A stretch of DNA of 54,996 nucleotides. Origin: Planctomycetota bacterium (GTDB lineage Bacteria > Planctomycetota > Planctomycetia > Pirellulales > Pirellulaceae). The notes under the pieces are model-generated. The model saw only the letters and a program-made list of their open reading frames with translations, ran no database searches and had not been told where the DNA came from. This document shows, in pieces, positions 1 through 9,165 of the stretch (position 1 is its first letter; each line of letters starts with the position of its first letter). Location of the stretch: the NCBI GenBank assembly GCA_027622275.1, contig JAQBZB010000019.1, positions 1 to 54,996 of the forward strand. Direction: 5' to 3'. The translations under genes and the position numbers were made by a program.

Positions 1-23
1 CCAGCCGCCACGGTGGCGGCTGG
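1..23. repeat. Perfect palindrome at the window edge
   Basis: The first 23 bases form a perfect inverted repeat: CCAGCCGCCAC, one base, then GTGGCGGCTGG. It lies just upstream of the first gene and may be half of a longer palindromic repeat cut by the window edge. The GTG of an upstream-extended reading frame falls inside it, which argues for the downstream ATG as the true start of the first gene. Confidence 0.6.
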
Positions 24-66
24 AAGCCACCACTACTTTGGTCAGACTTTTCCTGCCGCTCACCTA

Positions 67-1029
67 ATGCCAGAACCGTTCGACCCCTACTTGCAGTGGC
101 TTGAGATCGAGCCGCACGAAATGCCGGTCGATCACTATCGGCTGCTCGGCACCCGCCGCTTCGAGAGCGATCAGTCGGTCATCTCCGCCGCCGCGGACGC
201 GCGGATGTCGCATGTTCGCACGTTCCAGACCGGACCTCGTGCCGCCTACACGCAGAAGCTCCTGAACGAACTAGCAGCGGCACGAGTCTGTCTGCTGAAC
301 TCGGGTGCCAAGGCGAGCTACGACCAAGTGCTTGAAGCCGTATTCTTCGATTCCGCTCCCCCGCCGCAAATCGCACAGATCGCATGTCCACCCATCGCGG
401 ACGACGATGACACGATTGAAGACTTGGAGGAAGCCGAGTCGAAGACATGGGTTGCCGTTGCAACCGTGATCATCGTCTTGCTCGTTGGTGCAATCGCGGT
501 TCTCGTGCTACGGCAGCAGAAACCTCATCGAACCACGGTGCCAGCGAACCTTTCGCCAGCTTCCCCGATTGCTGTATCGGTGCCGGACGAACCGGATTAT
601 GAAGAGAGCGAGCCCGTCTTGATTTATCAGGAAGCCGACGGCAGCGTGAACCTGGATGCCGGCATCGCCCAGTTGCATGGCCCGAACCTCCGCCTTGGGA
701 TTTCAGGCAGCGTCAACGTGATTACCGACTGGGAGTCGATGGACGATTGGGTGAGTTGGAGGTTCAAAGTCGTCAAGGTTCCGCCGCAAGGCATCTTTCA
801 CGTCCACGTGACTTATGCGGCGCGACCGGAATCCGACGGCGGCAAGTTCGTGATCGCGGTCGGTGTGCAGGAAAAAGTATGTGAAATCCGCGGCACCGGC
901 GAGCCGGTGACGGACGAGTATTTTATTGCTGTCCCCAACGGTGGCGAACACACGCTGACCGTCCGAGCGAACAGCAAACCCTCGCAACGGCTGATGGACC
1001 TGAAGTCTCTGAACTTGGTGTTTCCGTAG
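67..1029 (+). CDS. DnaJ-like domain membrane protein (planctomycete type)
   Basis: Protein of about 320 residues starting at ATG 67; an in-frame GTG at 13 lies inside a palindrome and is less likely. Residues 1-90 (MPEPFDPYLQWL, then DHYRLLG, LLNEL and YDQVL) match the short J-domain-like segment that opens many planctomycete kinases and WD40 proteins. An acidic stretch is followed by one strongly hydrophobic segment near residues 135-155 (a run of V, I, A and L ending VLVLRQQK), then a proline-rich linker and a C-terminal region of about 130 residues that looks beta-rich and exported. The expected topology is cytoplasmic J-like domain, one membrane span, then an outer domain. The C-terminal domain is not recognised. 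Family assignment is recall-based; the function is unknown. Confidence 0.8.
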   Translation: MPEPFDPYLQWLEIEPHEMPVDHYRLLGTRRFESDQSVISAAADARMSHVRTFQTGPRAAYTQKLLNELAAARVCLLNSGAKASYDQVLEAVFFDSAPPPQIAQIACPPIADDDDTIEDLEEAESKTWVAVATVIIVLLVGAIAVLVLRQQKPHRTTVPANLSPASPIAVSVPDEPDYEESEPVLIYQEADGSVNLDAGIAQLHGPNLRLGISGSVNVITDWESMDDWVSWRFKVVKVPPQGIFHVHVTYAARPESDGGKFVIAVGVQEKVCEIRGTGEPVTDEYFIAVPNGGEHTLTVRANSKPSQRLMDLKSLNLVFP

Positions 1030-1100
1030 TTCGACTCTCCGCGTGACTGGACGGACTGGAAGTCCATCCTACGCGGCTGCGGCACAGCCGCCCTACGAAA

Positions 1101-3038
1101 CTACGAAACGATGCCGCGTTCTTCAAGCAGCTTCAGGATTGCATCGACGCACTCGGTAACTGGCAACTCGTGCGTCGGCAGCACCAAGTCCGGCGTGACA
1201 GGCTGCTCGTAAGGTGACGAAACACCTGGGAAATTCGGCAGTTCGCCCGAGTCGGCACGCGGATAATGCCCGTCGGTGTCTCGTGTGCGGCAAACCTCGA
1301 CCGGTACCGCGAGATGCACGACCAGGAAACGATCGCGACCGACAACTTCCGCCGCTTTCTGACGAACTTCTTCGCTCGGAGCGACAAACGCGCCAATGCA
1401 GATCAAGCCCGCGTCGTTGATCAATTTGGCGACCTCCGCGCTCCGGCGCAGATTCTCCGAACGGTCGTCCGCCGCGAAGCCAAGGTCTCGGCTGATGCCG
1501 CGTCGCATGTTCTGGCCATCCAGGACCGTCGCGGCACGACCCAGGTCGAACAACCTTCGCTCTAACGCATAAGCGACCGTCGTCTTACCCGCTCCGGTCA
1601 AACCGGTAAGCAGAATCGTCGCTGATTTCTGGCCGAACCGTGCCGTTCGTTCTTCGGGAGTGACGGCGCTTAATTCGGTGCTAAGCGTCTCACTTTGTGG
1701 CGTGTCGTCCCAGTGATCGTGCCGCTGATCGCCCGTCGAGACATCCAGAATCATCCCGGCCGCGAGCGTCGAGTTGCTGATCCGATCGACGATGATGAAC
1801 GCGCCCGTCATTCGGTTGCGACGATAGCCATCGAAGCACACCGGCTCGCTCAACGCAACACTGCAACGGCCGATCTCGTTCAGCTTTAAGGTCGGAGTGT
1901 CTTGGCGGTGAAGCGAGTTGACATCGATCTGGTAGCGTAACGTACTGATCGTGCCCGTGACGTTCTTGGCAGCCTGTTTGAAGATGTAGGTCTTGCCGGG
2001 CACCATTTGATCGTCATGCATCCACACGACCATCGCGTCGAACTTCTGTTCGATCCGCGGCACGTTCCCAGGGCGGACGATCATATCGCCGCGGCTGACG
2101 TCGATTTCGTCCTCTAAGGTCAGCGTGACGGATTGCGGCGTGAAGGCCTCTTCGAGATCGCCGTCGAACGTGACAATCGATTTCACGCGGCTTTTCTTGC
2201 GCGATGGCAGCGCCATGACCTCGTCGCCTCGCCTGACCGTGCCGGATGCGATCGTGCCACAGAATCCCCGAAAGTCGAGATGCGGCCGGTTGACGTACTG
2301 CACCGGAAAGCGAAAGTCATTAAAGTTGCGGTCGGAACCGATGTAAACCGAGTCGAGAAAGTTCATCAGAGTCGAACCTCGATACCAAGGCATCTTCGCG
2401 CTCGGATCGACGATGTTATCGCCGTTCAAAGCGGAGATCGGGATGAAGTGTAAGTCATTCGGGTCAAGTTTGCGGGCAAACTCTTCGTAGTCGCCGCGGA
2501 TCTTGTCGTACACTTCCTCGCTGTAATCGACGAGGTCCATCTTGTTCACAGCGACCAGAACGTGCTTGATTCCCAGCAACGAGACAATGAAGCTGTGCCG
2601 CTTGGTTTGCGTGACGACGCCATGTCGGGCATCGACCAGAATCACAGCCAGATCACACGTCGATGCGCCAGTCGCCATGTTCCGCGTGTACTGCTCGTGA
2701 CCCGGCGTATCGGCGATGATGAATTTTCGCTTCGCCGTCGAGAAGTAGCGATAAGCGACGTCGATCGTGATCCCCTGCTCGCGTTCTGCTTTCAGCCCGT
2801 CGGTGAACAGCGCCGGATCGAAACCTCCGCCCGTCGTCCCGTGCGTGGCCGAGTCTTGTTCGAGCGTCTTGAGCGTATCTTCATAGATCAACTTGGCGTC
2901 GTAAAACAACCGGCCAATTAACGTACTCTTGCCATCGTCCACGCTGCCACACGTCAGAAAGCGGAGCAGTTCCTTCTGCTCGTGCTGAGCGAGGTAGGCG
3001 TCGATGTCGGTGGCGATTAGTTCGGACTGATGAGACAT
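1101..3038 (-). CDS. cysNC: Bifunctional sulfate adenylyltransferase subunit 1 / APS kinase (CysNC)
   Basis: Fusion of the GTPase subunit of ATP sulfurylase with adenylylsulfate kinase, 645 residues. The N-terminal part is an elongation-factor-like GTPase: G1 GSVDDGKST at residues 31-39, then DTPGHEQY and NKMD, followed by EF-Tu-like beta-barrel domains. A second P-loop, GLTGAGKTT at about 479-487, opens the APS kinase domain, which runs to the end with the family signature around [16 protein letters not shown]. Together with CysD it makes APS from sulfate and ATP and then phosphorylates APS to PAPS. ATG start at 3038. It is the last gene of the minus-strand group cysD-hicB-hicA-cysNC; the repaired hicA frame ends 7 bases before its start codon, so translational coupling to the toxin frame may have been affected by the hicA lesion. 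Confidence 0.96.
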   Translation of the reverse strand: MSHQSELIATDIDAYLAQHEQKELLRFLTCGSVDDGKSTLIGRLFYDAKLIYEDTLKTLEQDSATHGTTGGGFDPALFTDGLKAEREQGITIDVAYRYFSTAKRKFIIADTPGHEQYTRNMATGASTCDLAVILVDARHGVVTQTKRHSFIVSLLGIKHVLVAVNKMDLVDYSEEVYDKIRGDYEEFARKLDPNDLHFIPISALNGDNIVDPSAKMPWYRGSTLMNFLDSVYIGSDRNFNDFRFPVQYVNRPHLDFRGFCGTIASGTVRRGDEVMALPSRKKSRVKSIVTFDGDLEEAFTPQSVTLTLEDEIDVSRGDMIVRPGNVPRIEQKFDAMVVWMHDDQMVPGKTYIFKQAAKNVTGTISTLRYQIDVNSLHRQDTPTLKLNEIGRCSVALSEPVCFDGYRRNRMTGAFIIVDRISNSTLAAGMILDVSTGDQRHDHWDDTPQSETLSTELSAVTPEERTARFGQKSATILLTGLTGAGKTTVAYALERRLFDLGRAATVLDGQNMRRGISRDLGFAADDRSENLRRSAEVAKLINDAGLICIGAFVAPSEEVRQKAAEVVGRDRFLVVHLAVPVEVCRTRDTDGHYPRADSGELPNFPGVSSPYEQPVTPDLVLPTHELPVTECVDAILKLLEERGIVS

Positions 3039-3045
3039 GTTTAGT

Positions 3046-3266
3046 TCATGCGTTTCGAAAAATAATCCAGTCGATTCCTAGTTGCCGAACAGCTGCTCGA
3101 ACGGTCCCCAGCTTCAGATCCTTGTTGCCCCAATCCGGTAGCACGGTAGCACGGTGGCACGTTGATTTTCGGGATTAAACCACTTCCGATGTGACCCACC
3201 ACTTTTCCGAGGCAGTTCAATGCAGCCTAACTGTTCGAGCTTGCGTGTGACTTCTCGATACTTCAT
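3046..3266 (-). pseudogene. hicA: Frameshifted HicA-type mRNA interferase toxin
   Basis: The frame opening at ATG 3266 reads MKYREVTRKLEQLGC, then KSGGSHRKWFNPENQRATVLP, a clear HicA (YcfA-like) toxin with the catalytic histidine in GGSH. It then runs out of frame and stops at 3114 after 50 residues. The correct ending ([20 protein letters not shown], then IDWIIFRNA, stop at 3046) continues in another frame. The shift coincides with three tandem 8-bp units at 3137-3160 (plus strand GGTAGCAC, GGTAGCAC, GGTGGCAC); deleting one unit restores a typical 70-residue HicA. The ATG overlaps the hicB stop as ATGA. The gene is inactive as read, but the lesion is a slippage-type, reversible one. Too short for routine calling. 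Confidence 0.88.
3137..3160. repeat. 8-bp tandem repeat (3 units) inside hicA
   Basis: Units GGTAGCAC (3137-3144), GGTAGCAC (3145-3152) and GGTGGCAC (3153-3160). An in-frame HicA needs only two units, so the extra copy is the frameshifting mutation. A unit length of 8 is not a multiple of 3, so each gain or loss of a unit switches the frame, as in contingency loci. Confidence 0.9.
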
Positions 3267-3508
3267 GCGGAGATGACAGTCTCGAGCCAAACGGGACCGC
3301 TGGAATCTTGAATCTCACTATTCTTCGGCAGTTGGCGACCCAACTCGGCATAGGTTTCTACGACAGCCGCGAGCGCATCCTTGGCATTCGCCAGCGCTTC
3401 CTCCAGCGAGTCGCCTTCGGTGACCAGCTCGGGAAGTAACGGCGACGTGACTGTGTATCCGCCGTCCGGCTGTGGCGAAAAAACAAGTGGTATCTTGTAG
3501 TGCATCAT
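3263..3508 (-). CDS. hicB: HicB-family antitoxin
   Basis: A protein of 81 residues (ATG at 3508; a second ATG follows directly and may be used). The sequence YKIPLVFSPQPDGGYTVTSP, then LPELVTEGDSLEEALANAKD is the classic HicB partial RNase H-like fold that binds and neutralises HicA. There is no C-terminal helix-turn-helix or ribbon-helix-helix, so this is the short antitoxin form. It begins 18 bases after the cysD stop and its stop codon overlaps the hicA ATG (ATGA), the reverse of the common hicA-hicB order. It lies between cysD and cysNC, so it is probably transcribed with sulfate-assimilation genes. The antitoxin is intact although the toxin frame is broken. Confidence 0.92.
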   Translation of the reverse strand: MMHYKIPLVFSPQPDGGYTVTSPLLPELVTEGDSLEEALANAKDALAAVVETYAELGRQLPKNSEIQDSSGPVWLETVISA

Positions 3509-3526
3509 CGCTTCCTTGTGAAACTT

Positions 3527-4438
3527 CTAAAAATAACCGCGTTTCTTCTTCTCTTCCATTCCCGCTCCCCCTTCGTCTTGGTCGATCAAGCGGCCTTGCC
3601 GTTCAGAAGTGGTGCAGAGAAGCATTTCTTGAATGATCTCAGGCAGCGTCGTGGCGTTGGAATCGACCGCGCCGGAAAGCGGATAGCAGCCGAGTGTGCG
3701 GAAACGAACTCGGCGCATCTCGGGAACTTCCCCTGGCTTGAGTTCAAGGCGCTCGTCGTCGACCAAAATCAGCGTGCCGCCGCGACGTACGACCGGCCGT
3801 TCCTTGGCGTAGTACAGCGGAACGATGGGGATCTGCTCCAGGTGAATATACTGCCACACATCTAACTCGGTCCAATTCGACAGCGGAAAGATGCGAATGC
3901 TCTCGCCTTTGTTCACCCGCGCGTTGTACAAATTCCACAATTCGGGCCGCTGATTCTTGGGGTCCCAGCGATGATGCTTGTCGCGAAACGAGAAGACGCG
4001 TTCCTTGGCACGAGACTTCTCTTCGTCGCGCCGGGCACCGCCAAAGGCCGCGTCGAACCCGTACTTGTCCAGTGCCTGCTTCAGGCCATCGGTCTTCATC
4101 AATTCGGTGTGTTTCTCGCTATCGTCCAACGGATGAATGCCGTGCTGTTTGCCTTCCTCGTTGATATGGACGATCACGTCCAGCCCCAACTCCTTGCGAG
4201 CATACTCTTCGCGGAACGCGATCATTTCACGGAACTTCCAGGTCGTGTCGATATGCATCAGCGGGAATGGGGGCTTCGCGGGATAAAATGCCTTTTGAGC
4301 CAAGCGGACCATGACCGACGAGTCCTTGCCGATGGAATAGAGCATCACCGGGTTATGAAACTCAGCCGCCACTTCGCGAATGATGTGGATGCTCTCGGCT
4401 TCTAACTGGTTGAGGTGAGTGAGGTTATAGCCGGACAT
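3527..4438 (-). CDS. cysD: Sulfate adenylyltransferase subunit 2 (CysD)
   Basis: Catalytic subunit of heterodimeric ATP sulfurylase, 303 residues, the usual length for the family. It belongs to the PAPS-reductase/ATP-pyrophosphatase fold: the PP-loop motif [19 protein letters not shown] is near residues 36-54, followed by [14 protein letters not shown] and the conserved [17 protein letters not shown] segment. The C-terminal part carries [15 protein letters not shown] and [12 protein letters not shown], both typical of CysD. It pairs with CysN to adenylate sulfate. First gene of the minus-strand operon cysD-hicB-hicA-cysNC; ATG start at 4438. The toxin-antitoxin insertion between cysD and cysN is the unusual point. 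Confidence 0.97.
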   Translation of the reverse strand: MSGYNLTHLNQLEAESIHIIREVAAEFHNPVMLYSIGKDSSVMVRLAQKAFYPAKPPFPLMHIDTTWKFREMIAFREEYARKELGLDVIVHINEEGKQHGIHPLDDSEKHTELMKTDGLKQALDKYGFDAAFGGARRDEEKSRAKERVFSFRDKHHRWDPKNQRPELWNLYNARVNKGESIRIFPLSNWTELDVWQYIHLEQIPIVPLYYAKERPVVRRGGTLILVDDERLELKPGEVPEMRRVRFRTLGCYPLSGAVDSNATTLPEIIQEMLLCTTSERQGRLIDQDEGGAGMEEKKKRGYF

Positions 4439-4599
4439 GGCACGTGCGTGGCGAGAAGTTGACGGGCAATAATCTTGGCCATTCTAAAGGCTGAGCAAGC
4501 TTGAGAAGAGGGGGTGCGAGTTTCGGCCGTGGGCACCGGGCCTCGTCCTATCCGCCCAAGACTTGGCCGCAGGTCTCGTCACGCAAAATCTGGCACCCT

Positions 4600-4748
4600 C
4601 GATGCTTGGTAGTGGTACAGTTTGGCGATTGGCATGGAAACCCGACGCGTAAGCGAGGACGCAGCACGTTGCCTCGCTTACGCGTCGGGTTACGAGGCGA
4701 TCACCTCTACGCCCCGAGATCGGCAAACTGTACCACTACCCGATGCTT
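4600..4748. mobile_element. MITE-like nested palindrome with target-site duplication
   Basis: A 133-bp element (4608-4740) has 17-bp perfect terminal inverted repeats, GGTAGTGGTACAGTTTG at 4608-4624 and its complement at 4724-4740. It is flanked directly by the 8-bp direct repeat CGATGCTT (4600-4607 and 4741-4748), the signature of a transposition target-site duplication. Inside lies a second perfect palindrome with 20-bp arms, AACCCGACGCGTAAGCGAGG at 4639-4658 and its complement at 4672-4691. There is no coding capacity, so mobilisation would need a transposase supplied elsewhere. The GG terminus and 8-bp duplication would suit an ISL3-type element, but that family call is a guess. Confidence 0.75.
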
Positions 4749-4808
4749 GCAATCGTTGACACCTTGCGCACTCGAGCCATAAAATGTGCGGTTTTCCTTC
4801 TCCGAGCT

Positions 4809-4862
4809 ACGTGGCTCTTCGCTCCGCGAAGATGCGTTCTTTCGCGGAGCGAAAGGCCACGT
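4809..4862. repeat. Inverted repeat upstream of argB
   Basis: Arms of 22 bp at 4809-4830 (ACGTGGCTCTTCGCTCCGCG, then AA) and 4841-4862, two mismatches, 10-base loop. This is a strong hairpin of the palindromic-repeat type seen throughout the window. It lies inside a possible upstream extension of argB and shows that this extension is intergenic. It could sit in the argB leader RNA. Confidence 0.7.
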
Positions 4863-4887
4863 GCCAACACCTGGGGAGACGAGTCTC

Positions 4888-5763
4888 TTGCAAGAAGCGA
4901 TTGCTAAGGCCGATACGCTGATCGAAGCGCTCGGCTGGATCCGCCGGTTTCGCGACAAAGTGACCGTCATCAAGCTCGGCGGCAGCTTCCTCGATGATGC
5001 CGACTCGCTGCAGCATGTGCTGCTCGATATCGTGTTTATGGAATCGGTCGGCATGCGGCCTGTCGTCGTTCACGGCGGGGGACCGGCGATCAATCGAGCG
5101 ATGAAAGAAGCGGGTATCAAGCCGCAGTTCGTTCAGGGCCGACGCTACACGGACGACGCCACGCTGGCGATCGTCGAGCGAGTCTTGGCCTATGAAACGA
5201 ACGAGCATCTCGCAACCGAGATCGAGAAGCTCGAAGGCCGCGCGATGAATCTGAATTTCAACACGACCAATGTCTTGTTTGGCGAACGCCTGCAACTTGA
5301 CGGTGACGATGGTCCGGTCGATCTCGGACACGTTGGACGCGTGACTCGAGTCGACCGCCTAACGATCGATAACCTATGCTATGCAGGACAAGTACCAATA
5401 ATTCCTTCGATGTGCCTTGATAACGAAGGCAACAAGCTGAACGTCAACGCCGACACGGCGGCGACTGCGGTCGCGCAGGCACTCGGAGCCGAGAAGCTTG
5501 TCTTTATGAGCGATGTGAGCGGCGTTCGTCGAGATAAGGATGATCCCGAGTCGTTGATCCACAGCTTAACCGCCAGTCAGGCCCGCGAGTTGATTTCATC
5601 AGGCGCGGTCGACGCCGGCATGATCCCCAAGGTCGAAGCGTGCCTGGAGACTCTGGACAAAGGGGTTCGTAAGATCCACATCATCGACGGTCGTATCCGC
5701 CACTCACTACTCCTTGAAATCTATACGACGACCGGCGTCGGTACCCAGCTCGTGAAAGACTAA
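4888..5763 (+). CDS. argB: Acetylglutamate kinase
   Basis: N-acetylglutamate kinase, second step of arginine synthesis, about 291 residues. The amino acid kinase fold is clear: [11 protein letters not shown] near residue 27, [18 protein letters not shown], the QGRRYTDD segment, then [28 protein letters not shown] and the conserved end [20 protein letters not shown]. The frame is open back to a GTG at 4786, but that stretch encodes a palindromic repeat. TTG at 4888, nine bases after GGGGAG (4873-4878), gives the family's normal length and is preferred. First of three co-directional arginine genes, 104 bases before argD. Feedback regulation by arginine is common in the family but cannot be judged here. 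Confidence 0.95.
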   Translation: MQEAIAKADTLIEALGWIRRFRDKVTVIKLGGSFLDDADSLQHVLLDIVFMESVGMRPVVVHGGGPAINRAMKEAGIKPQFVQGRRYTDDATLAIVERVLAYETNEHLATEIEKLEGRAMNLNFNTTNVLFGERLQLDGDDGPVDLGHVGRVTRVDRLTIDNLCYAGQVPIIPSMCLDNEGNKLNVNADTAATAVAQALGAEKLVFMSDVSGVRRDKDDPESLIHSLTASQARELISSGAVDAGMIPKVEACLETLDKGVRKIHIIDGRIRHSLLLEIYTTTGVGTQLVKD

Positions 5764-5867
5764 AATTCGCATCGTTCGTTTTGGCACGAACCTGCTTCGC
5801 TCGTTACCTGTCGTCAATACTTCGTCAACATCCGGCAATTGCCGCTTTTCCATCCAGCGAGGGTCTC

Positions 5868-7055
5868 ATGAATTCGGGCGACACCATCGAACTGTTTAAG
5901 AAATACGTCATTGCGAACTATGGTCGATATCCGTTGAATCTGGTTCGCGGCGATGGTTCGTTGGTGTGGGACAGTGAAAACAATCGCTATCTCGATTTTT
6001 TCCCCGGCTGGGGATGTAATTTGCTCGGCCACTGTCCGCCCAAGGTGGTGAAGGCCGTCCAAGACCAAGTCGCCAAGCTGATCCACGTGCCGAACACCTG
6101 GCACATGGACGTACAGGGCCTGTGGGCGAAGGAGCTTTCGGAGCGAAGTTTCGGCGGCCAAGCTTTCTTCTGCAATTCCGGAACGGAAGCGAACGAAGCC
6201 GCCATCAAACTGGCTCGGCTCCACACACCGAAAGAGCGTTACAAGATCATCACCTTCGAAGGTGGTTTTCATGGGCGAACGCTCGGTTCGCTCGCCGCGA
6301 CCGCCCAGCCGAAGTATCACGAAGGTCTTGGACCGCTCGTCGCCGGCTTCAACTATGCCCCGTACGGCGACCTCGCAGCCGTCGAGAAGCTGATCGACGA
6401 CGAAACCTGTGCGATCATGGTCGAACCGATCCAAGGCGAAGGCGGCATCCGCATTCCGCCCGCCGGCTTTCTGCAAGGGCTGCGCAAACTCGCCGACGAC
6501 AACGGATTGGTGCTGATCTTTGACGAAGTCCAAACCGGCTGCGGGCGTACGGGCAATTGGTTTGCTTATCAGCACTTTGGCGTCACGCCCGATGTCATGA
6601 CGCTGGCCAAGGCCATCTGCGGCGGGATCGCGGGCGGTGCGATGCTGACAACGGCCGAGATCGCCCCGAGCTTGCGTCCGGGCATGCACGCCGCGACCTT
6701 CGGCGGTAATCCGATCGCGGCCGTGGCGGGCATCGCGACACTGCAAACGATAGAAGAAGACAACCTGCTCACCAGCGCGAAGCAACTTGGAGACTACTTC
6801 CGCACTCGCTTTCAGAGTCTGAAGCAAGACTGCAACATCGTTCAGGAAGTGCGCGTGCTTGGTGTCATGATTGGCGTCGAGTTGACCGTCGATGGAGCGC
6901 CGGTCGTCCAAAAGTGTCTCGAACGAAAACTGCTCGTCAATTGCACGCAAGGCCGAGTGATCCGCCTTTTGCCGGCAATGAACTTGACAATGGAACAGGC
7001 AGAAGAGGGTTGTGCAATCCTCGAAGACGCATTGAAGTCAGTCGCGGCAGAGTAG
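5868..7055 (+). CDS. argD: Acetylornithine aminotransferase
   Basis: PLP-dependent class III aminotransferase, about 395 residues from ATG 5868 (GAGGG lies just upstream; an earlier in-frame start at 5781 adds an unrelated tail). Motifs include [58 protein letters not shown], the PLP-aspartate motif [14 protein letters not shown] and the Schiff-base lysine in [10 protein letters not shown]. Length and pattern fit ArgD; related ornithine or succinylornithine aminotransferases are less likely given argB upstream and argF downstream. It converts N-acetylglutamate semialdehyde to N-acetylornithine in the cytoplasm. Separated from argF by 46 bases. Confidence 0.95.
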   Translation: MNSGDTIELFKKYVIANYGRYPLNLVRGDGSLVWDSENNRYLDFFPGWGCNLLGHCPPKVVKAVQDQVAKLIHVPNTWHMDVQGLWAKELSERSFGGQAFFCNSGTEANEAAIKLARLHTPKERYKIITFEGGFHGRTLGSLAATAQPKYHEGLGPLVAGFNYAPYGDLAAVEKLIDDETCAIMVEPIQGEGGIRIPPAGFLQGLRKLADDNGLVLIFDEVQTGCGRTGNWFAYQHFGVTPDVMTLAKAICGGIAGGAMLTTAEIAPSLRPGMHAATFGGNPIAAVAGIATLQTIEEDNLLTSAKQLGDYFRTRFQSLKQDCNIVQEVRVLGVMIGVELTVDGAPVVQKCLERKLLVNCTQGRVIRLLPAMNLTMEQAEEGCAILEDALKSVAAE

Positions 7056-7101
7056 GCGTGATCCGCTCGCGACAGAAAACATCAACGAGAGGATCACAAA
7101 C

Positions 7102-8019
7102 GTGCGACATGTACTAACGCTCTTCGATCTTACAGCGAAAGAAATCGAACGCATCTTTGCCATCACGGAAGATCTGAAGACGAAGTTCCAACAAGGCATC
7201 CGCGAACCGCTCTTTCCAGGGCGAGTACTGGCATTGCTGTTCGAGAAACAATCGCTGCGGACGCGGGTCAGTTTCGAGACGGCGATCGCCAACTTGGGCG
7301 GCAGCAGCCTGTTCCTTGGCAAGGATGTCGGTTGGGGAGAACGCGAATCGACAGCGGACTTTGGACAAGTCCTCGGGCAGTATGTGGATGCCGTCGTCTG
7401 CCGTTCGAATTCTCACGCCAAAGTCGAACAGCTGGCGAAACACTGCACGTGCTCGATCATCAACGGCCTGACCGATACGTCGCATCCCTGCCAGGCACTC
7501 GCCGACCTGTACACCGTGCGCGAACGTCATGGTTCGGTGGCCGGCCTGCGGTTGGCTTACGTCGGCGACGCGAATAACGTGGCGCGAAGTTTGGCGGTCG
7601 CCTGTGGCAAGCTCGACGTCGAGTTTGCAATCGCTGCTCCCGAGCGATATCAGTTCGACGGCAAGTTTCGAACAAGACTGCGAAAGGAACTTCCCGCGCT
7701 GAAGCTGCTGGAAACGACCGACCCCGTCGAGGCCGTGAAGGGAGCTGCCGGGGTCTACACAGACGTTTGGGCGAGCATGGGCCAAGAGTCCGAACGCGAG
7801 CAACGAGCCGTCGCGTTCGCCGATTACCAAGTCAATGCCGCGCTCATGAAGCACGCCGATCCCGACGCCTGTTTCCTGCATTGCCTCCCAGCTCGCCGAG
7901 GCGAAGAGGTTTCAGCGGAAGTGATCGACGGGCCGCAGAGTGTCATCGTCCAACAAGCCGGGAACCGTCTGCACGCCCAGAAGGGATTGCTCGCGTGGCT
8001 GCTCGGCACGCAAGCTTAG
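7102..8019 (+). CDS. argF: Ornithine carbamoyltransferase
   Basis: Makes citrulline from ornithine and carbamoyl phosphate; 305 residues, normal length. The carbamoyl-phosphate loop reads FEKQSLRTRVSFE (SLRTR at 51-55, a known variant of STRTR). Further motifs are LTDTSHPCQALADLYT, the ornithine-side YTDVWASMGQE and FLHCLPARRGEEV. GTG start at 7102 with GAGAGGA (7087-7093) as ribosome-binding site. Third gene of argB-argD-argF, probably one transcript. A large hairpin (8023-8092) follows the stop by three bases and may end or stabilise the transcript before rph. Confidence 0.95.
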   Translation: MRHVLTLFDLTAKEIERIFAITEDLKTKFQQGIREPLFPGRVLALLFEKQSLRTRVSFETAIANLGGSSLFLGKDVGWGERESTADFGQVLGQYVDAVVCRSNSHAKVEQLAKHCTCSIINGLTDTSHPCQALADLYTVRERHGSVAGLRLAYVGDANNVARSLAVACGKLDVEFAIAAPERYQFDGKFRTRLRKELPALKLLETTDPVEAVKGAAGVYTDVWASMGQESEREQRAVAFADYQVNAALMKHADPDACFLHCLPARRGEEVSAEVIDGPQSVIVQQAGNRLHAQKGLLAWLLGTQA

Positions 8020-8022
8020 AAT

Positions 8023-8092
8023 CGTTTAACGGCAAGCCGAAGGCGACGGCTTTGCTTACTTCACTGTCGCCTTCGATACTTGCCGTTAAACG
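8023..8092 (+). terminator. Long hairpin after argF (terminator-like, no T-tract)
   Basis: Interrupted inverted repeat: CGTTTAACGGCAAG (8023-8036) pairs with CTTGCCGTTAAACG (8079-8092), and inside it GAAGGCGAC (8039-8047) pairs with GTCGCCTTC (8066-8074). It begins three bases after the argF stop. There is no run of T after the stem, so it is not a textbook Rho-independent terminator. It may be a mobile palindrome, an RNA-processing or stability element, or a weak terminator between argF and rph. Confidence 0.55.
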
Positions 8093-8157
8093 AGGACATA
8101 GTTGATAACCACTTTTCTTGGCCGAGTCGTTACTCGCAGAATAGAGAACACCCCCCA

Positions 8158-8877
8158 ATGACACGACGTCCGAACGAGCTGCGCCCCATCAAAGTCAAAC
8201 GCCGTTACACACGTACCTCGCCCGGCAGCGTGTTGTATCAATCCGGCAACACGACCGTGCTCTGTACCGCCAGCGTCCAGGCCGACGTACCGCCCTGGCT
8301 CGCCGGCAAGGGCAAAGGTTGGATCACCGCCGAATACAACATGTTGCCCAACAGCACGAGTCCGCGTAAACGCCGCGAGCGAGACGGCAAAGTCGACGGC
8401 CGCACGACCGAGATCCAGCGGCTGATCGCACGCAGCTTGCGCGCCGTCGCCGATCTTGCCGCTCTTGGCGAGCGGCTGGTGACGGTCGATTGCGACGTGC
8501 TCGAAGCGGACGGCGGCACGCGCACCGCGAGTATCACAGGCGGCTTCATCGCGTTGGTCGAAGCCATCCGCAGCATCCAAAAGGAGCTTCCCGATCCTTC
8601 AAAATTCCCGCTGCGAGACAGCGTCGCCGCCATCAGCGTCGGGATGGTCAACGGCCAGCCAACGCTGGACCTCGACTACGAGCAAGACTTCGCCGCCGCC
8701 GTCGACATGAACGTCGTCATGACCGGCGGCGGCCGCTTTGTCGAGATCCAAGGCACCGGCGAAGAAGCGACCTTCAGCGACGACGATCTCGATGCGCTAT
8801 TGAAACTCGCGAGGCGGGGAATCAAAGACTTGACTGCGGTGCAAAAAGACGCACTCGGCAAGCAATGGCCGTTTTAG
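8158..8877 (+). CDS. rph: Ribonuclease PH
   Basis: Phosphorolytic 3'-5' exoribonuclease that trims tRNA 3' ends; 239 residues from ATG 8158, the normal RNase PH length (the frame is open to 8080 but that part overlaps a hairpin). Diagnostic stretches are [41 protein letters not shown] with the following [20 protein letters not shown], the phosphate-binding [20 protein letters not shown] and the end [13 protein letters not shown]. It acts as a cytoplasmic ring hexamer. Same strand as argF, 138 bases downstream; functional linkage to arginine synthesis is not expected. The insert with the AAA ATPase begins after it. Confidence 0.96.
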   Translation: MTRRPNELRPIKVKRRYTRTSPGSVLYQSGNTTVLCTASVQADVPPWLAGKGKGWITAEYNMLPNSTSPRKRRERDGKVDGRTTEIQRLIARSLRAVADLAALGERLVTVDCDVLEADGGTRTASITGGFIALVEAIRSIQKELPDPSKFPLRDSVAAISVGMVNGQPTLDLDYEQDFAAAVDMNVVMTGGGRFVEIQGTGEEATFSDDDLDALLKLARRGIKDLTAVQKDALGKQWPF

Positions 8878-9165
8878 ACGCGGCTGCGGTCCCAATTACA
8901 CGTCCGGTTTCTCTGGGCTTACCGAGTTCGTATTTAGAATTCAGCGTAAACGAATTGTTTTCCTTCGGGAAAATCCGAAAGCGTTCGCAGGTTGAGACAG
9001 TTTGGGAGTCCACATAGCATTTCAGATTGCGTACAATCATCGACACGGGTTTCGCCACTACCCAATGTACACCAACAACGCAGATTACGGGTTGGTGACC
9101 CTGCGACACAAATGAGTCTTGCCCGTTCGGTTTGTCCGTAGCTGAGTCGAAACATCATATATCAG
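8878..9165. other. Intergenic stretch at the edge of an A/T-richer insert
   Basis: No convincing reading frame, tRNA or repeat was found in these 288 bases. Base composition becomes visibly more A/T-rich from about 8930, matching the ietA-ietS genes and differing from rph. It probably holds the ietA promoter; no site was assigned. Confidence 0.5.

Noticed and set aside
13-66. Upstream GTG start for the first gene
   Set aside because: The GTG lies inside a palindrome and the J-like domain begins at ATG 67.
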